Counted from the first letter of the stretch, positions 28,254 through 38,330 are shown. The stretch is DNA of 64,000 nt from an uncultured Chlamydia sp. (GCA_946127115.1 CAMGYI010000001.1:251439-315438), one strand, 5' to 3'. The notes: generated from the sequence alone by a model not told the origin. Program-made: numbers and translations.

Positions 28254-29429
28254 ATGAAAGATTTAGTGGAGTATGGTAAAATCTCGGTAAAAATTTTAAA
28301 GGATACCCAACTTATGGAAAGGATTACTGGGGAGACTGAGATTGTAACCTATTATCCTGAAAGTTTAAAGGACGATATTGCTGAGCGAATGAACCAATTA
28401 GCGAATGAAATGCAAAGAGCTTTCTGGTACTTTGCACAAAATGTCCATCGATATGTTGTAAATCCTTTACATGAGGACGACCTAATTAATAGCGTAGCAA
28501 AGCGGTTTTTTGGAGGAGGAGTCCACGCTGTAGGAGCATTGTTTGGTGCTTTTTTGGCGGTTGCAGGTTTTGCTCTAAAGGGGCTTTCGAATCGCTTCCA
28601 TTCTCGAGAGTTTACATACTGGGAAGGTCAGGGGGAAGAGGTGCGTCCTGAGAAACCTAAAGTGCTTCATCTGAATGCTTGTATGTTTCCTGGAGGCCTA
28701 CCTTATGCTTTTGGAGGTGTGCGCACAGCGGGTAAGAGGATGAAGGAGCTCAAAGCATTTATTGAGGATATCCACCCTGATATTTTTTTTCTTTGCGAGT
28801 TTAGTCAAACACTTTCTGGAAAACTATTTGAATATTTTCGCGAGGATTACAGGCACTTTTTTGTAAATGTGGGGTCCAACGCAAAAGGGATGGATGCTTC
28901 AATGACGGTTGTCAGTCGAGAAGCAATCATCAATGAGCCAAAATTTTTCCCATCGATGGTTAGAGCTGAAGGAGATCAAAAGGCTTTTTATCGTGGTTTT
29001 TTTCATATTGAAACTAAGGAACTCAGCTACCTCTATGTTCACTTGTACCCGAAGGAAACCGATCGGGCAAAGGAAATTCGTCAAGAGCAACTTGTTGAGA
29101 TCAAGAAGCTTACTGAGGATTACGCGAATGGAAAGATTTGGGTTGTTCTCGGGGATATCAATATTAAAAGGGGGTCTGCAGGACATCGAGCAATGCTTAA
29201 AATGGGCTTTCGTGACGTCGTTTGGGAGCAATATGGGGATATTGAAACATGCATTAATGGACTTGAAGAGGGGGAAAAGAGAAATCCGGAGTCTCTTGAT
29301 GCTTTCCTGGTCATTGGTGAGGGTTTGCAGGTGGAAACGAAGGTTCATAATACTTATGAAGATCCCAGAAAGGCTCTTTCAGATCATAAAGGAATATCCT
29401 TAGTGATAGAATCAGGGCTAACGCATTAA
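28254..29429 (+). CDS. Endonuclease/exonuclease/phosphatase (EEP) family protein
   Basis: HPDIFFLCEFSQ, WVVLGDINIKRGSAGHRAML, SDHKGI C-terminal motif of EEP fold. Confidence 0.75.
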   Translation: MKDLVEYGKISVKILKDTQLMERITGETEIVTYYPESLKDDIAERMNQLANEMQRAFWYFAQNVHRYVVNPLHEDDLINSVAKRFFGGGVHAVGALFGAFLAVAGFALKGLSNRFHSREFTYWEGQGEEVRPEKPKVLHLNACMFPGGLPYAFGGVRTAGKRMKELKAFIEDIHPDIFFLCEFSQTLSGKLFEYFREDYRHFFVNVGSNAKGMDASMTVVSREAIINEPKFFPSMVRAEGDQKAFYRGFFHIETKELSYLYVHLYPKETDRAKEIRQEQLVEIKKLTEDYANGKIWVVLGDINIKRGSAGHRAMLKMGFRDVVWEQYGDIETCINGLEEGEKRNPESLDAFLVIGEGLQVETKVHNTYEDPRKALSDHKGISLVIESGLTH

Positions 29430-29653
29430 AATTCCTTCTCCATGATTTCCCTTGAGGGATAGAACAATAGTCAATATTCTTCTGACATTTGAAGTTGGAG
29501 GCTTCTCATCCAGTCTACAAAACAAGTTTTAAATTGTTTTGGGCCAAGAAGAGAAAATATTGCTGAAGCACTATCAGACCGCGCTCTAATCTTGCATAGA
29601 TAGTCTCATTTGGTATATGTATAAATTATTCATATATATCAATTGGAACGAAA

Positions 29654-31240
29654 ATGTTAGCATTCAATAAATATCATTCTGTCGAAACCTTGCGAAAAAT
29701 TGCCGAGAATCCTGTAAATCTTTCGAAGGGAGGATGCCTTTGTCCAAAGCGGATGGAGGAGATGATGGTGGAATGTCTCAATCTCAAGCTTTTCTATGGA
29801 ACGGAAAGGGTGAATGAAAAAACAATGGAGACCCTTTTTGAGCTTGCGAGTGAATCAAGTGTGCATGAGAAGATGCTTGCTATGCAAAATGGAGAAGTAA
29901 TCAACGAGATTGAGGGGTTTGAGAGTGAAAACCGCATGGTTCTCCACACTGCTATGCGCGATTTTTTTGACCGTCAAGCTGGGGGGGAACAGGCACGGCA
30001 AGCTGCAACTCTTGCCTATGCCGAAATGGAAAAGTTAAAGAGCTTTCTCGATGGAATCGAGAAAGAAAACTATACCGATATGATTCAAGTGGGGATTGGG
30101 GGGTCTGAACTTGGGCCGAAAGCTATTTACCTTGCTTTAGAAGCCTTTAACAAACCCGGAAAGAGAGGTCACTTTATTTCGAATGTTGATCCCGATGATG
30201 CGGCGAATGTGATTCGCAAGGTTGACTTAAGCAAAACTCTTGTTGTGATCGTTTCTAAATCAGGGACAACTCTTGAAACTTTAACGAACGAGGAGCTTAT
30301 TCGAAAGAAGTTTCAGGAAGAAGGGCTTTCTCCAAAGAATCATTTTCTTGCTGTTACTGGGAAGGGGAGTCCAATGGACAACCCAGAAATGTACCGCAAA
30401 TCGTTTTATCTTTGGGATTATGTTGGGGGACGGTATTCAGCAACCTCAATGGTGGGTTGTGTGATACTGGCCTTTGCTCTAGGAATGGAAAGACTCTTAG
30501 ATTTTCTCCGTGGGGCGAATTCGATGGATAAAGTAGCGCTGGAAAAAGATCCTCAGAAAAACCTCCCTCTTCTGTCAGCACTTTTGGGGATTTGGAACCA
30601 TAACTTTTTGGGGCATCCCACCACAGCAATTATTCCCTACTCTCAAGCGATGTCTCGTTTCCCCGCTCACTTGCAACAATGTGATATGGAATCCAACGGA
30701 AAACGGATTGATAAACAGGGGAAGGTAGTTGATTTTTGGACGGGGCCGATTATCTGGGGAGAGGCTGGAACCAATGGGCAACACTCCTTCTATCAACTTA
30801 TTCATCAGGGGACCATTGTTGTTCCTGTAGAATTTATTGGTTTTGCGGAAAGCCAATTTGGAGAAGACTCCTCTTTTAAAGGGACCTCCTCTCAGGAGAA
30901 GCTTCTCTCAAACCTCTTTGCTCAGTCGATTGGACTTGCAACTGGGCAAAAGAGTGATAACCCCAATAAGGAATTCCCCGGAAACCGTCCTAGTCGGGTC
31001 TTGATGGCAAGAAAGTGTGATCCCTATACCATGGGAGCCATTCTTTCCTATTTCGAGAATAAGGTGGCTTTCCAGGGCTTTATTTGGGATATTAATTCCT
31101 TTGATCAAGAAGGGGTGCAACTCGGAAAAGTCTTGGCAAACAAAATTATCGACCAATTTACCAAGAAAAATAAGGGAGAAGAATACGAAAAAGAATTCCC
31201 TCTTGGAGCTGTCTACATTGATCATCTTAAGGGATTTTAG
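29654..31240 (+). CDS. pgi: Glucose-6-phosphate isomerase
   Basis: MIQVGIGGSELGPKAIYLAL, VIVSKSGTTLETLTNE, WDYVGGRYSATSMVG, IIPYSQ, ESNGKRID. Confidence 0.96.
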   Translation: MLAFNKYHSVETLRKIAENPVNLSKGGCLCPKRMEEMMVECLNLKLFYGTERVNEKTMETLFELASESSVHEKMLAMQNGEVINEIEGFESENRMVLHTAMRDFFDRQAGGEQARQAATLAYAEMEKLKSFLDGIEKENYTDMIQVGIGGSELGPKAIYLALEAFNKPGKRGHFISNVDPDDAANVIRKVDLSKTLVVIVSKSGTTLETLTNEELIRKKFQEEGLSPKNHFLAVTGKGSPMDNPEMYRKSFYLWDYVGGRYSATSMVGCVILAFALGMERLLDFLRGANSMDKVALEKDPQKNLPLLSALLGIWNHNFLGHPTTAIIPYSQAMSRFPAHLQQCDMESNGKRIDKQGKVVDFWTGPIIWGEAGTNGQHSFYQLIHQGTIVVPVEFIGFAESQFGEDSSFKGTSSQEKLLSNLFAQSIGLATGQKSDNPNKEFPGNRPSRVLMARKCDPYTMGAILSYFENKVAFQGFIWDINSFDQEGVQLGKVLANKIIDQFTKKNKGEEYEKEFPLGAVYIDHLKGF

Positions 31241-32520
31241 TGCATAAAAAATCGGTTGTTGCTTGGTGGACATGGAGCCTAGCTGCTCTCTTTCTTTTTT
31301 ATGAATTTTTCGTTCGAGTTTACCCTTCTATCATGGTGAAAGAGTTGATGGGTTCTTTTAAGACGACGGCAGGGCAACTTGGAACCCTGAGTGCCTTTTT
31401 CTTTTATGCTTATGCTCCGATGCAAATTCCTGTTGGGCTCCTGATGGATCGCTACGGGGCGCGGAAGCTTCTTACCTTTGCTGCTTTTTTTTGTGGGGTA
31501 GGTAGTTTTTTCTTTGGGATGGCTCAGAGTTTGGCTCCTGCAGAATTTGGTCGTTTCCTAATGGGGATTGGTTCCTCGTTTGCTTTCGTAGGGATGATCT
31601 ATATTTGCTCTCATTGGTTTCCTGCAAAAAAATTGGCTCTTCTTGTAGGAATAGGCAATTCTATTGGGATGCTTGGTGCTGTTGGTGCTGAGGGTCCCTT
31701 AAGTTTTGCTGTCGAAAATTTTGGGTGGCGCTCAACCGTCAATACTTTTGGATTTATTGGACTCTTCCTTGCTGTGGTTCTCTATGCATTCATTCGAAAA
31801 GAGCCAGAACAAAAGAAAGTTGAGACGAAAGAGGCCTCAAACGTCCTTCTTCGCAACTTAAAAATTGTCGCTTCCAATCCGCGAACATGGCTCAATGCCG
31901 CTATTGCTCTTCTCTTCTATATGACAACGGCCGCATTTGCTTCTCTCTGGGGAATACCTTTTCTTATTGAAAGTTATGGGATTTCAAAAGATGTTGCAGG
32001 GTTTGCTGTTTCGATGGTTTTTGTGGGATGGATTGTAGGGGGGCCTATTATTGGCTTTATTTCAGATCGTTTCAATAAAAGAAAGCCTTTCCTTTATGCT
32101 AGTACTCTCCTTTGTTTAGCTTGTATTCTCCCTGTTATTTATATGGAACATCTTGCCCTTTCATTCATCTTCATTTTTCTGTTCTTTGTGGGATTCTTTC
32201 AATCATCTCAATTGCTCAATTTTTCTTTAGGAATCGAGCTTAACCCTATTGAGGCAAAGGGAACCAGCATTGCAATTACCAATTTTTCTGTTGCCGTTGG
32301 AACTTCTCTTATGCAGCCCCTATTGGGAGTGCTTCTTGACATTCGTTGGTCTGGAGCTATGAGTAATGGAATCCCGGTCTACTCCCTAGAAGATTATTAC
32401 TTTGCGATGCTTAGTTTCCCTATCACCATTCTCCTCGCCTTTTTCCTCCTCTTTTTTCTTAAGGAGAAAAAACATGAGTCTGATAAGGCCTTCTGGAACA
32501 ATATTATAGGAATGGACTAA
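31240..32520 (+). CDS. Major facilitator superfamily transporter, GTG start overlapping pgi stop
   Basis: 12 TM pattern; GLLMDRYGARKLL MFS loop motif; TAGTG overlap. Confidence 0.88.
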   Translation: MHKKSVVAWWTWSLAALFLFYEFFVRVYPSIMVKELMGSFKTTAGQLGTLSAFFFYAYAPMQIPVGLLMDRYGARKLLTFAAFFCGVGSFFFGMAQSLAPAEFGRFLMGIGSSFAFVGMIYICSHWFPAKKLALLVGIGNSIGMLGAVGAEGPLSFAVENFGWRSTVNTFGFIGLFLAVVLYAFIRKEPEQKKVETKEASNVLLRNLKIVASNPRTWLNAAIALLFYMTTAAFASLWGIPFLIESYGISKDVAGFAVSMVFVGWIVGGPIIGFISDRFNKRKPFLYASTLLCLACILPVIYMEHLALSFIFIFLFFVGFFQSSQLLNFSLGIELNPIEAKGTSIAITNFSVAVGTSLMQPLLGVLLDIRWSGAMSNGIPVYSLEDYYFAMLSFPITILLAFFLLFFLKEKKHESDKAFWNNIIGMD

Positions 32521-32902
32521 AGCGACACTGGTAAGTTTGTGGGGGGTAAAATCCATAAAATCAGAGGAAACTATGTACTCTCTTCTCCTTCCCTAGGTTA
32601 TTTGAATTCTAACAAATTCTTCGAATGTAATCTCTTGTGCTATCCAGCCTAAAGAATGAGAGTTTCTCTTGCGTGCAATTAGAGAACACTATCCTCCATC
32701 AGCCTCTGCTGGATATCGAGAGGTAAAAGCTGGGATAGACACTCTTCCAGAGTGTTCTTGATATGAGCCTATATCGAATTCTTCACCAAAACCTTCCCAT
32801 TCTCTTCCGATTGTAAGATCGAAGTTTTGAGCAACGGTCTCATTTTGTTTTGGTGTATCTGGGGAGGGTTTGTACTCCAAAAAACAGAGCATCTTAACGA
32901 GA

Positions 32903-33310
32903 TCAGGGGATGTCTAGTTTTTTCTGAGCCTTGCCCCATTCGTCCGGAAGAAGCTCCTCAAGACGAGACGCTGGGTGATCCATAATCCTTCGCATAATGT
33001 CTTCGATATATTCTCTAGGATTAATTTTAAGGTGCCTACACGTCTGTATAAGCGATAGGAGGGTAGCTATATGCCTTTCCTCCCTTTTCACTTCCAACAA
33101 ACAGCCAGTTTTTCCTTCCAATCGTAAGAGGTCTTATTGATCTCTCAGCGAGGTTATCATCGATGCTTGCTTCTTCTAGGTAAAGTAGTGATAGGAAAGT
33201 TGCTACTCTTTGCACCAAAGTGCACCACTTTTCCCACTAGCCTCCCAGTCCTCTAACTTTTCTTTCCAGAAATTTCTCAGTACTTTTGAAGTTTTTACTT
33301 CCTTGTCCAT
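32903..33310 (-). pseudogene. IS66-family remnant: orfA-like start joined to C-terminal tail of IS66 transposase
   Basis: MDKEVKTSKVLRNFWKEKLEDWEASGKSGALWC (IS66 accessory-like start) then frameshifted EEASIDDNLAERSIRPLTIGRKNWLFVGSEKGGK and IATLLSLIQTCRHLKINPREYIEDIMRRIMDHPASRLEELLPDEW (IS66 transposase C-terminus). Confidence 0.85.
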
Positions 33311-33704
33311 CTATGACTCCTTTGTTTTAAACAATTGAAGTCAATTTAGCAAACCATTACCAATCCCGCTAGATGGTCTGTTTTTCCGCTCACCTTCTGG
33401 AATGATATCTCACCATGTCAAATTAAATCATAAATTTTCATTTTAGAAATGGTATTATATGGTAAGTGCATTTGTTTTAAATGCTCGACTTGTCTTGGGT
33501 CAAGAAAAAGTCAGTGAAAAAGTGGTGAAATCACAGCTATCCCAAAGTTGCTTGATTCCCTATTTGTAAATTTATAAATGGAGGAGTTGTGACAATTGAT
33601 GCAATATGATCCCAAAAGTCCGTCGCATCAAAAAAAGGAATTTTAATGCGTTAACTCCGGATCTGCGAGAGAATGGATTCGGGCGTCCTCCAAGAAGCTA
33701 TATA

Positions 33705-34271
33705 TTATTGAATAACTTTGAGGCGGGGGTCCCCCTCTTCGAGGTTATCGGGAGTTTTAGGAGGATATGGGGGATTTGAGCGATAGCCACACCCCTTGAG
33801 AATTCTGGGATAGCCAAAGTGTTCAATCATAGGCCATTGGCGACAAACGAGGGGGCGTAGATGGTATTGGCGACAAGACCCGTCCTTTTTGAGGTAGCGA
33901 CATCCCATTACATGCATCATCTTTCCTTCATATTCCTGGGGCTCTTTAAGGCGGGGATAGAATCCCAAGAACTGGGTATACCAGAAATAGAAGAGACGAC
34001 CAATGAGGGAAGGAGAATGACGGATCAAGACATAATGACAGCAGCTTCCCCTTTTTTTGCATCCTCCCTCTTGTCTGAAAGGAGGTCGGACAAGCTTTTT
34101 GGCAAAGTGTTGCATGTAATAGTCCACAACCACAAAGGGGGCTAGAAGGCATTTTACCGAATGCCTAATCCAGCTTGGGACCCATTGTTTTGGAATCCCC
34201 CCCTCAGGGGTTGGAGGTTGCTGTGCAGAATCTGATGCCTGGATGAGCAATTCGTCGAGAAGATCTGACAT
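33705..34271 (-). CDS. YkgJ-like cysteine cluster protein
   Basis: CKKRGSCCHYVLI...CRYLKKDGSCRQYHLRPLVCRQWP cysteine pattern of the CxxCxxCC family. Confidence 0.75.
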   Translation of the reverse strand: MSDLLDELLIQASDSAQQPPTPEGGIPKQWVPSWIRHSVKCLLAPFVVVDYYMQHFAKKLVRPPFRQEGGCKKRGSCCHYVLIRHSPSLIGRLFYFWYTQFLGFYPRLKEPQEYEGKMMHVMGCRYLKKDGSCRQYHLRPLVCRQWPMIEHFGYPRILKGCGYRSNPPYPPKTPDNLEEGDPRLKVIQ

Positions 34272-34497
34272 GGGGCCTAGTGTATACTCTGACAGTGAAA
34301 TCGATCAAGTGCTAATTCAATTCAGAGAGTGCTATGTTTCGGCTTTAAAAGCTACAGAATCGTTCTAATAGATAACATTGGCTATTAACTTTTATAAAAA
34401 TTAATTAATAGTTTTCTGTTATGAGTAAATTATATTTGTATGATATAATACTGCATATTAACTTATTTAAAATAACATAAAATATTGGGGAAAAATC

Positions 34498-35067
34498 ATG
34501 GGATTTGGAGAAAAAGTGCTTAAATCTAAAGAACTTGGAACAATGGTTGAATTTCTTACTATTCAGTCTAGTGAACAAACTGAAGAAGAAGTACGCTACA
34601 AAAATATTAATCGCAAACAGATTCGTTTTGATCTAGGTGACCTATCTACAATGCTGAAGATTGGAAAAATAATTAAGCCTTATGGACTTAAGCAATACCT
34701 AGTGAACGTTTTATCTAGATCTAGATTCTCTTTTCTTCGTATTATGGCCGAGGAAAGACTTGCAAAAAGAGGGGTCGGTTTCCTTAGATCTTTCTACCTT
34801 AAATATCCCGAAAAGTTCGCTTCTGTTGATCTTTCCAGCAATAAGAAGACAAGAATGCTTATTATTCGTGGTATCATGATTATTAGCGAGCAGGTCAATC
34901 AGAAGACAATTTCGCTTAAGGACGACAAGGATAACTTCTTATCGGAGCTTGAGTCTTTTAGAAGCAAATTCAAAGAAGAAGAAGCAAAACTTAGGCGACA
35001 GGAAGCGCTAATCAAAGAGCTTACTTTGGAAGATGAGGGCAAAGACCTTATTGGGGTCGAAGCTTAA
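34498..35067 (+). CDS. Unknown-family protein, tandem paralog A
   Basis: 189 aa; SD ggggaaaaatc ATG; shares FSSKEL/FLKSKEL...IEFQTAQSSEQ...EEEIRYxNxNRKxIxFDL...LKPYGL...RxxAEExLAxRxxxFLRxxYLKxPEKF with the next gene. Confidence 0.8.
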   Translation: MGFGEKVLKSKELGTMVEFLTIQSSEQTEEEVRYKNINRKQIRFDLGDLSTMLKIGKIIKPYGLKQYLVNVLSRSRFSFLRIMAEERLAKRGVGFLRSFYLKYPEKFASVDLSSNKKTRMLIIRGIMIISEQVNQKTISLKDDKDNFLSELESFRSKFKEEEAKLRRQEALIKELTLEDEGKDLIGVEA

Positions 35068-35090
35068 TAACTTCTTTATTAAACATTTAT

Positions 35091-35120
35091 AGCGGCTGAG
35101 GTCTTCAGTCGCTTATTTTT
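35091..35120 (+). terminator. Rho-independent terminator after paralog A
   Basis: Stem AGCGGCTGA / TCAGTCGCT, 5-nt loop, followed by TATTTTTATT. Confidence 0.7.
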
Positions 35121-35327
35121 ATTCTGCTAACTAACTAACTCATTATTAAACACAAGTGACCAATCGAATTGTATACTTAGCACTTCAAACTTAAAAATAT
35201 TAGGGTTACAGGCTCTATCACGCTGATAACAAGCAATTTGCTATTGTTAAGATTTTATTAGACAATAATAAATATAATTGTAATAATATAGGTAAGAGAA
35301 AATAATAAAAGTAAAAAGGTAAAAACA

Positions 35328-35912
35328 ATGTTACTAGATGAAAAAATCTTTTCTTCTAAAGAATTATCAAAAAGAATCGAATTCCAGACTGCTCAGTCTT
35401 CTGAGCGTCGAGATGAAGAAATCCGCTACACAAACGTTAACCGCAAGATGATCGTATTTGATCTCAGTGATACTCAAATGATGCTTGAGCTCGGATTAAC
35501 ACTTAAACCTTATGGGCTTAGTGAGAACTTTGAAAATAAGATGCTTAAATCGGATGTTGCTGCATTTCGAATCTGGGCTGAAAAAAAACTTGCGAATCGG
35601 GCTGAGAATTTCCTCCGCATTCTCTATCTTAAGCATCCAGAAAAATTCGGAAAAGTAGAGTATGAAAATTCTAAAAAGAAGAAAATGCGCCTTGCAAAAG
35701 CAAATTATATCTTGAGTGAACTGAGTTCTCAAAAAAGTATTTCTCTTAAAGATGATAGAGATGAAGTTGCTCAACTTAATGAATTCAAAGATCGATTTAC
35801 TGGAGAGGCTCAGCGTTTAGCTCTTCAAGAAAATGTGATTAAAGATTTAACTCACGAAGACCGACAAGATAATCAAACTCTTCTTGGAATGGACCAAAAG
35901 GAAGAAGCATAA
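35328..35912 (+). CDS. Unknown-family protein, tandem paralog B; its last 26 codons seed the 80-bp tandem repeat
   Basis: 194 aa, paralogous to 34498..35067. Confidence 0.8.
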   Translation: MLLDEKIFSSKELSKRIEFQTAQSSERRDEEIRYTNVNRKMIVFDLSDTQMMLELGLTLKPYGLSENFENKMLKSDVAAFRIWAEKKLANRAENFLRILYLKHPEKFGKVEYENSKKKKMRLAKANYILSELSSQKSISLKDDRDEVAQLNEFKDRFTGEAQRLALQENVIKDLTHEDRQDNQTLLGMDQKEEA

Positions 35913-36314
35913 ACGTGATTAAAGATTTAACTCACGAAGACCGACAAGATAATCAAACTCTTCTTGGAATGGACCAAAAGGAAGAAGCATAAACGTGATT
36001 AAAGATTTAACTCACGAAGACCGACAAGATAATCAAACTCTTCTTGGAATGGACCAAAAGGAAGAAGCATAAACGTGATTAAAGATTTAACTCACGAAGA
36101 CCGACAAGATAATCAAACTCTTCTTGGAATGGACCAAAAGGAAGAAGCATAAACGTGATTAAAGATTTAACTCACGAAGACCGACAAGATAATCAAACTC
36201 TTCTTGGAATGGACCAAAAGGAAGAAGCATAAACGTGATTAAAGATTTAACTCACGAAGACCGACAAGATAATCAAACTCTTCTTGGAATGGACCAAAAG
36301 GAAGAAGCATAAAC
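35835..36314 (+). repeat. Perfect tandem repeat, 6 x 80 bp
   Basis: Unit GTGATTAAAGATTTAACTCACGAAGACCGACAAGATAATCAAACTCTTCTTGGAATGGACCAAAAGGAAGAAGCATAAAC begins at 35835, 35915, 35995, 36075, 36155, 36235. Confidence 0.98.
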
Positions 36315-36338
36315 AACACACTTCTTTGAAAGAGGTTT

Positions 36339-36368
36339 AAAATCTCGAGGGATACCTCGAGATTTTTT
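36339..36368 (+). terminator. Rho-independent terminator directly after the 80-bp repeat array
   Basis: AAAATCTCGAGG GATA CCTCGAGATTTTTTTT: 12-bp perfect stem, 4-nt loop, T-tract. Confidence 0.93.
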
Positions 36369-36411
36369 TTACTTGCATTTTGGTAGTGATTTGATACAAT
36401 ATGCCGCTAAA

Positions 36412-37962
36412 ATGGCAGATATGGAATCGTCTGAATTAGACTCAAATAGTTCTTGGATAAAAAAAATCTGGCCGGTTCAACGTTTTGAACTTAAAAAGGT
36501 CATTCCTCTCCTCCTTCTCAAGTTTTTAGCCTCTATTGTTTATGCAACACTTACTTGTATGAAGGATAGTCTTGTAGTCACAGCAAATCACTCTGGAGCA
36601 GAAGTCATTCCAGTCCTCAAGGGCTGGCTTGTTTTCCCGCTGTCACTGCTTTGTGCCGTGGCATACTCTAAACTAAGTAATCACTATAAACGCTCAACCC
36701 TCTTCTATTCGATTATTACCCTCTTTCTCATTATCATCTTTTTGTACGGGTTTATCCTATTTCCAAATGCTGAATCGCTCACCCCGCATACCAGCTCAGA
36801 TTGGCTCACAGTGAAGCTTGGAGCAAAGTATACTCATTGGATTGCTGTCTACAGGAATTGGATTCACTCTCTCTTTTTTATTACTGCGGAGCTTTGGGCC
36901 CAGGTCGTGATCTTCATCCTATATTGGGGATTTGCAAACCATATCTGTCAAGTTAAAGAAGCTAAAAGAACCTATACTCTCTTTATAGCAGCTGGAGACT
37001 CAGCAACGATTATGGCAGGCCCTCTGGTCCTCCATTATATCACAAAATTCGCCTCAGGTGATTTTACATCAACACTCCAATCACTCCTCTGTTACGTTCT
37101 AGTTGCAGGTATTGGTATCATCATCCTTTATTGGTGGATGAACAAATATGTCCTCTCTGACAAGCGCTACTTTGATCCTTCGGTGACCAAGCACGCCCTC
37201 AATGAAAAGACAAAACTGACCTTACGAAAGAGTATTAAGCACATCTTCTCTTCTAAATATCTCTTGTGTATCGCCGTCCTTGTGATTGGATGTGCACTCA
37301 CCATAAATATGGTGGAAGTGACATGGAAAGCCCATGTCCATTCTTTATTCCCTGAGACGGGAGATTATATGGCTTTTGTCTCTAAGGTGACAATGATTAT
37401 TGGCATTGTTGCACTGATTACGGTTCTCTTCCTTGGGGGAAATTTCCTCCGGCGATTTGGTTGGCACTTTAGTGCACAGATTACCCCCATTGTTATTGGC
37501 ACAACTGGTGCCATTTTTTTTATTCTCTCCTATTTCAAAGATTCGCTTGGGCCTATTGCAAACATTTTTGGAACGACACCACTAGTTTTTCTCGTACTTG
37601 TGGGTGCTTTCCAAAGTATTGCAAGTAAGGTTGTAAAGTATTCATTCTTTGATTCAACAAAGGAGATGGCCTATATCCCTCTTGATCAGGAATCAAAGGT
37701 GAAGGGAAAGGCTGCTATTGACATGGTCGGATCTCGCTTTGGAAAATCTGGTTCCTCATGGCTGCAGGTTGGCCTAATGCAAGTTGTTGGAACCAGCTCG
37801 GTCCTATTCATTACCCCTTATCTGATTCCAATCGTCCTGGGCGCTAGTCTCTACTGGAGCTATTCTGTAAAACACCTCAATAAAAAACTCACAGAAAAAG
37901 AAGCCGCCCTTGCAGCAGAAAAGGAACCAAAAACTCTTGCCGCAGAGCCTGCACCAGCCTAA
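36412..37962 (+). CDS. ATP/ADP translocase / nucleotide transporter (NTT family)
   Basis: RFELKKVIPLLLLKFLASIVYATLTCMKDSLVVTA...GAEVIPVLKGWLVFP; KEMAYIPLDQESKVKGKAAIDMVGSRFGKSGSSW. Confidence 0.95.
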   Translation: MADMESSELDSNSSWIKKIWPVQRFELKKVIPLLLLKFLASIVYATLTCMKDSLVVTANHSGAEVIPVLKGWLVFPLSLLCAVAYSKLSNHYKRSTLFYSIITLFLIIIFLYGFILFPNAESLTPHTSSDWLTVKLGAKYTHWIAVYRNWIHSLFFITAELWAQVVIFILYWGFANHICQVKEAKRTYTLFIAAGDSATIMAGPLVLHYITKFASGDFTSTLQSLLCYVLVAGIGIIILYWWMNKYVLSDKRYFDPSVTKHALNEKTKLTLRKSIKHIFSSKYLLCIAVLVIGCALTINMVEVTWKAHVHSLFPETGDYMAFVSKVTMIIGIVALITVLFLGGNFLRRFGWHFSAQITPIVIGTTGAIFFILSYFKDSLGPIANIFGTTPLVFLVLVGAFQSIASKVVKYSFFDSTKEMAYIPLDQESKVKGKAAIDMVGSRFGKSGSSWLQVGLMQVVGTSSVLFITPYLIPIVLGASLYWSYSVKHLNKKLTEKEAALAAEKEPKTLAAEPAPA

Positions 37963-38204
37963 AAAGGCAAATGCCCTCTCTATACCCTTTGCTTGAGACT
38001 AAGATGGATCCCAGTGCCCAGACAAAAAAGTATTTTTATTTAGTTGACGTTAATTCGATTTTAACCTACAAACTATCAGTTTTTTAAAGTGAAAAACCTT
38101 GGGTAAAAATTCCCTCTTTTTTTAAAGAAAATTTAGCAGCTTATAAGGAGTCTGATCATGACTGACGTGATCAAATTATTCTGCAATATACATGATTTCT
38201 GGGT

Positions 38205-38330
38205 GAAACTTGCACTTCCCCCCATGGCTTGCCACGAGGGAGAATTATGGATATATTAGCTTTCACAACACCGACGATCCAAAGGGGAAATTCTCGAAAT
38301 ACCCCGCTGCTTGCTGCGGGGATAAGGAAT
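38205..38330 (+). pseudogene. Second fragment of the element at 12290..12400 (IS-derived remnant)
   Basis: Plus-strand CCATGGCTTGCCACGAGGGAGAATTATGGATATATTAG...GATCCAAAGGGGAAATTCTCGAAATACCCCGCTGCTTGCTGCGGGGATAAGG closely matches the minus strand of 12290..12400. Confidence 0.65.

Noticed and set aside
32689-32892. 67-aa minus-strand ORF beside the IS66 remnant
   Set aside because: No recognisable motif and no clear start signal; probably decayed flanking DNA.
34498-35912. Toxin-antitoxin pair
   Set aside because: The two genes are paralogs of each other with separate terminators, not a toxin with a dissimilar antitoxin.
35835-36314. CRISPR array
   Set aside because: Units are contiguous identical 80-mers with no unique spacers, and the unit is the 3' coding end of the adjacent gene; no cas genes nearby.
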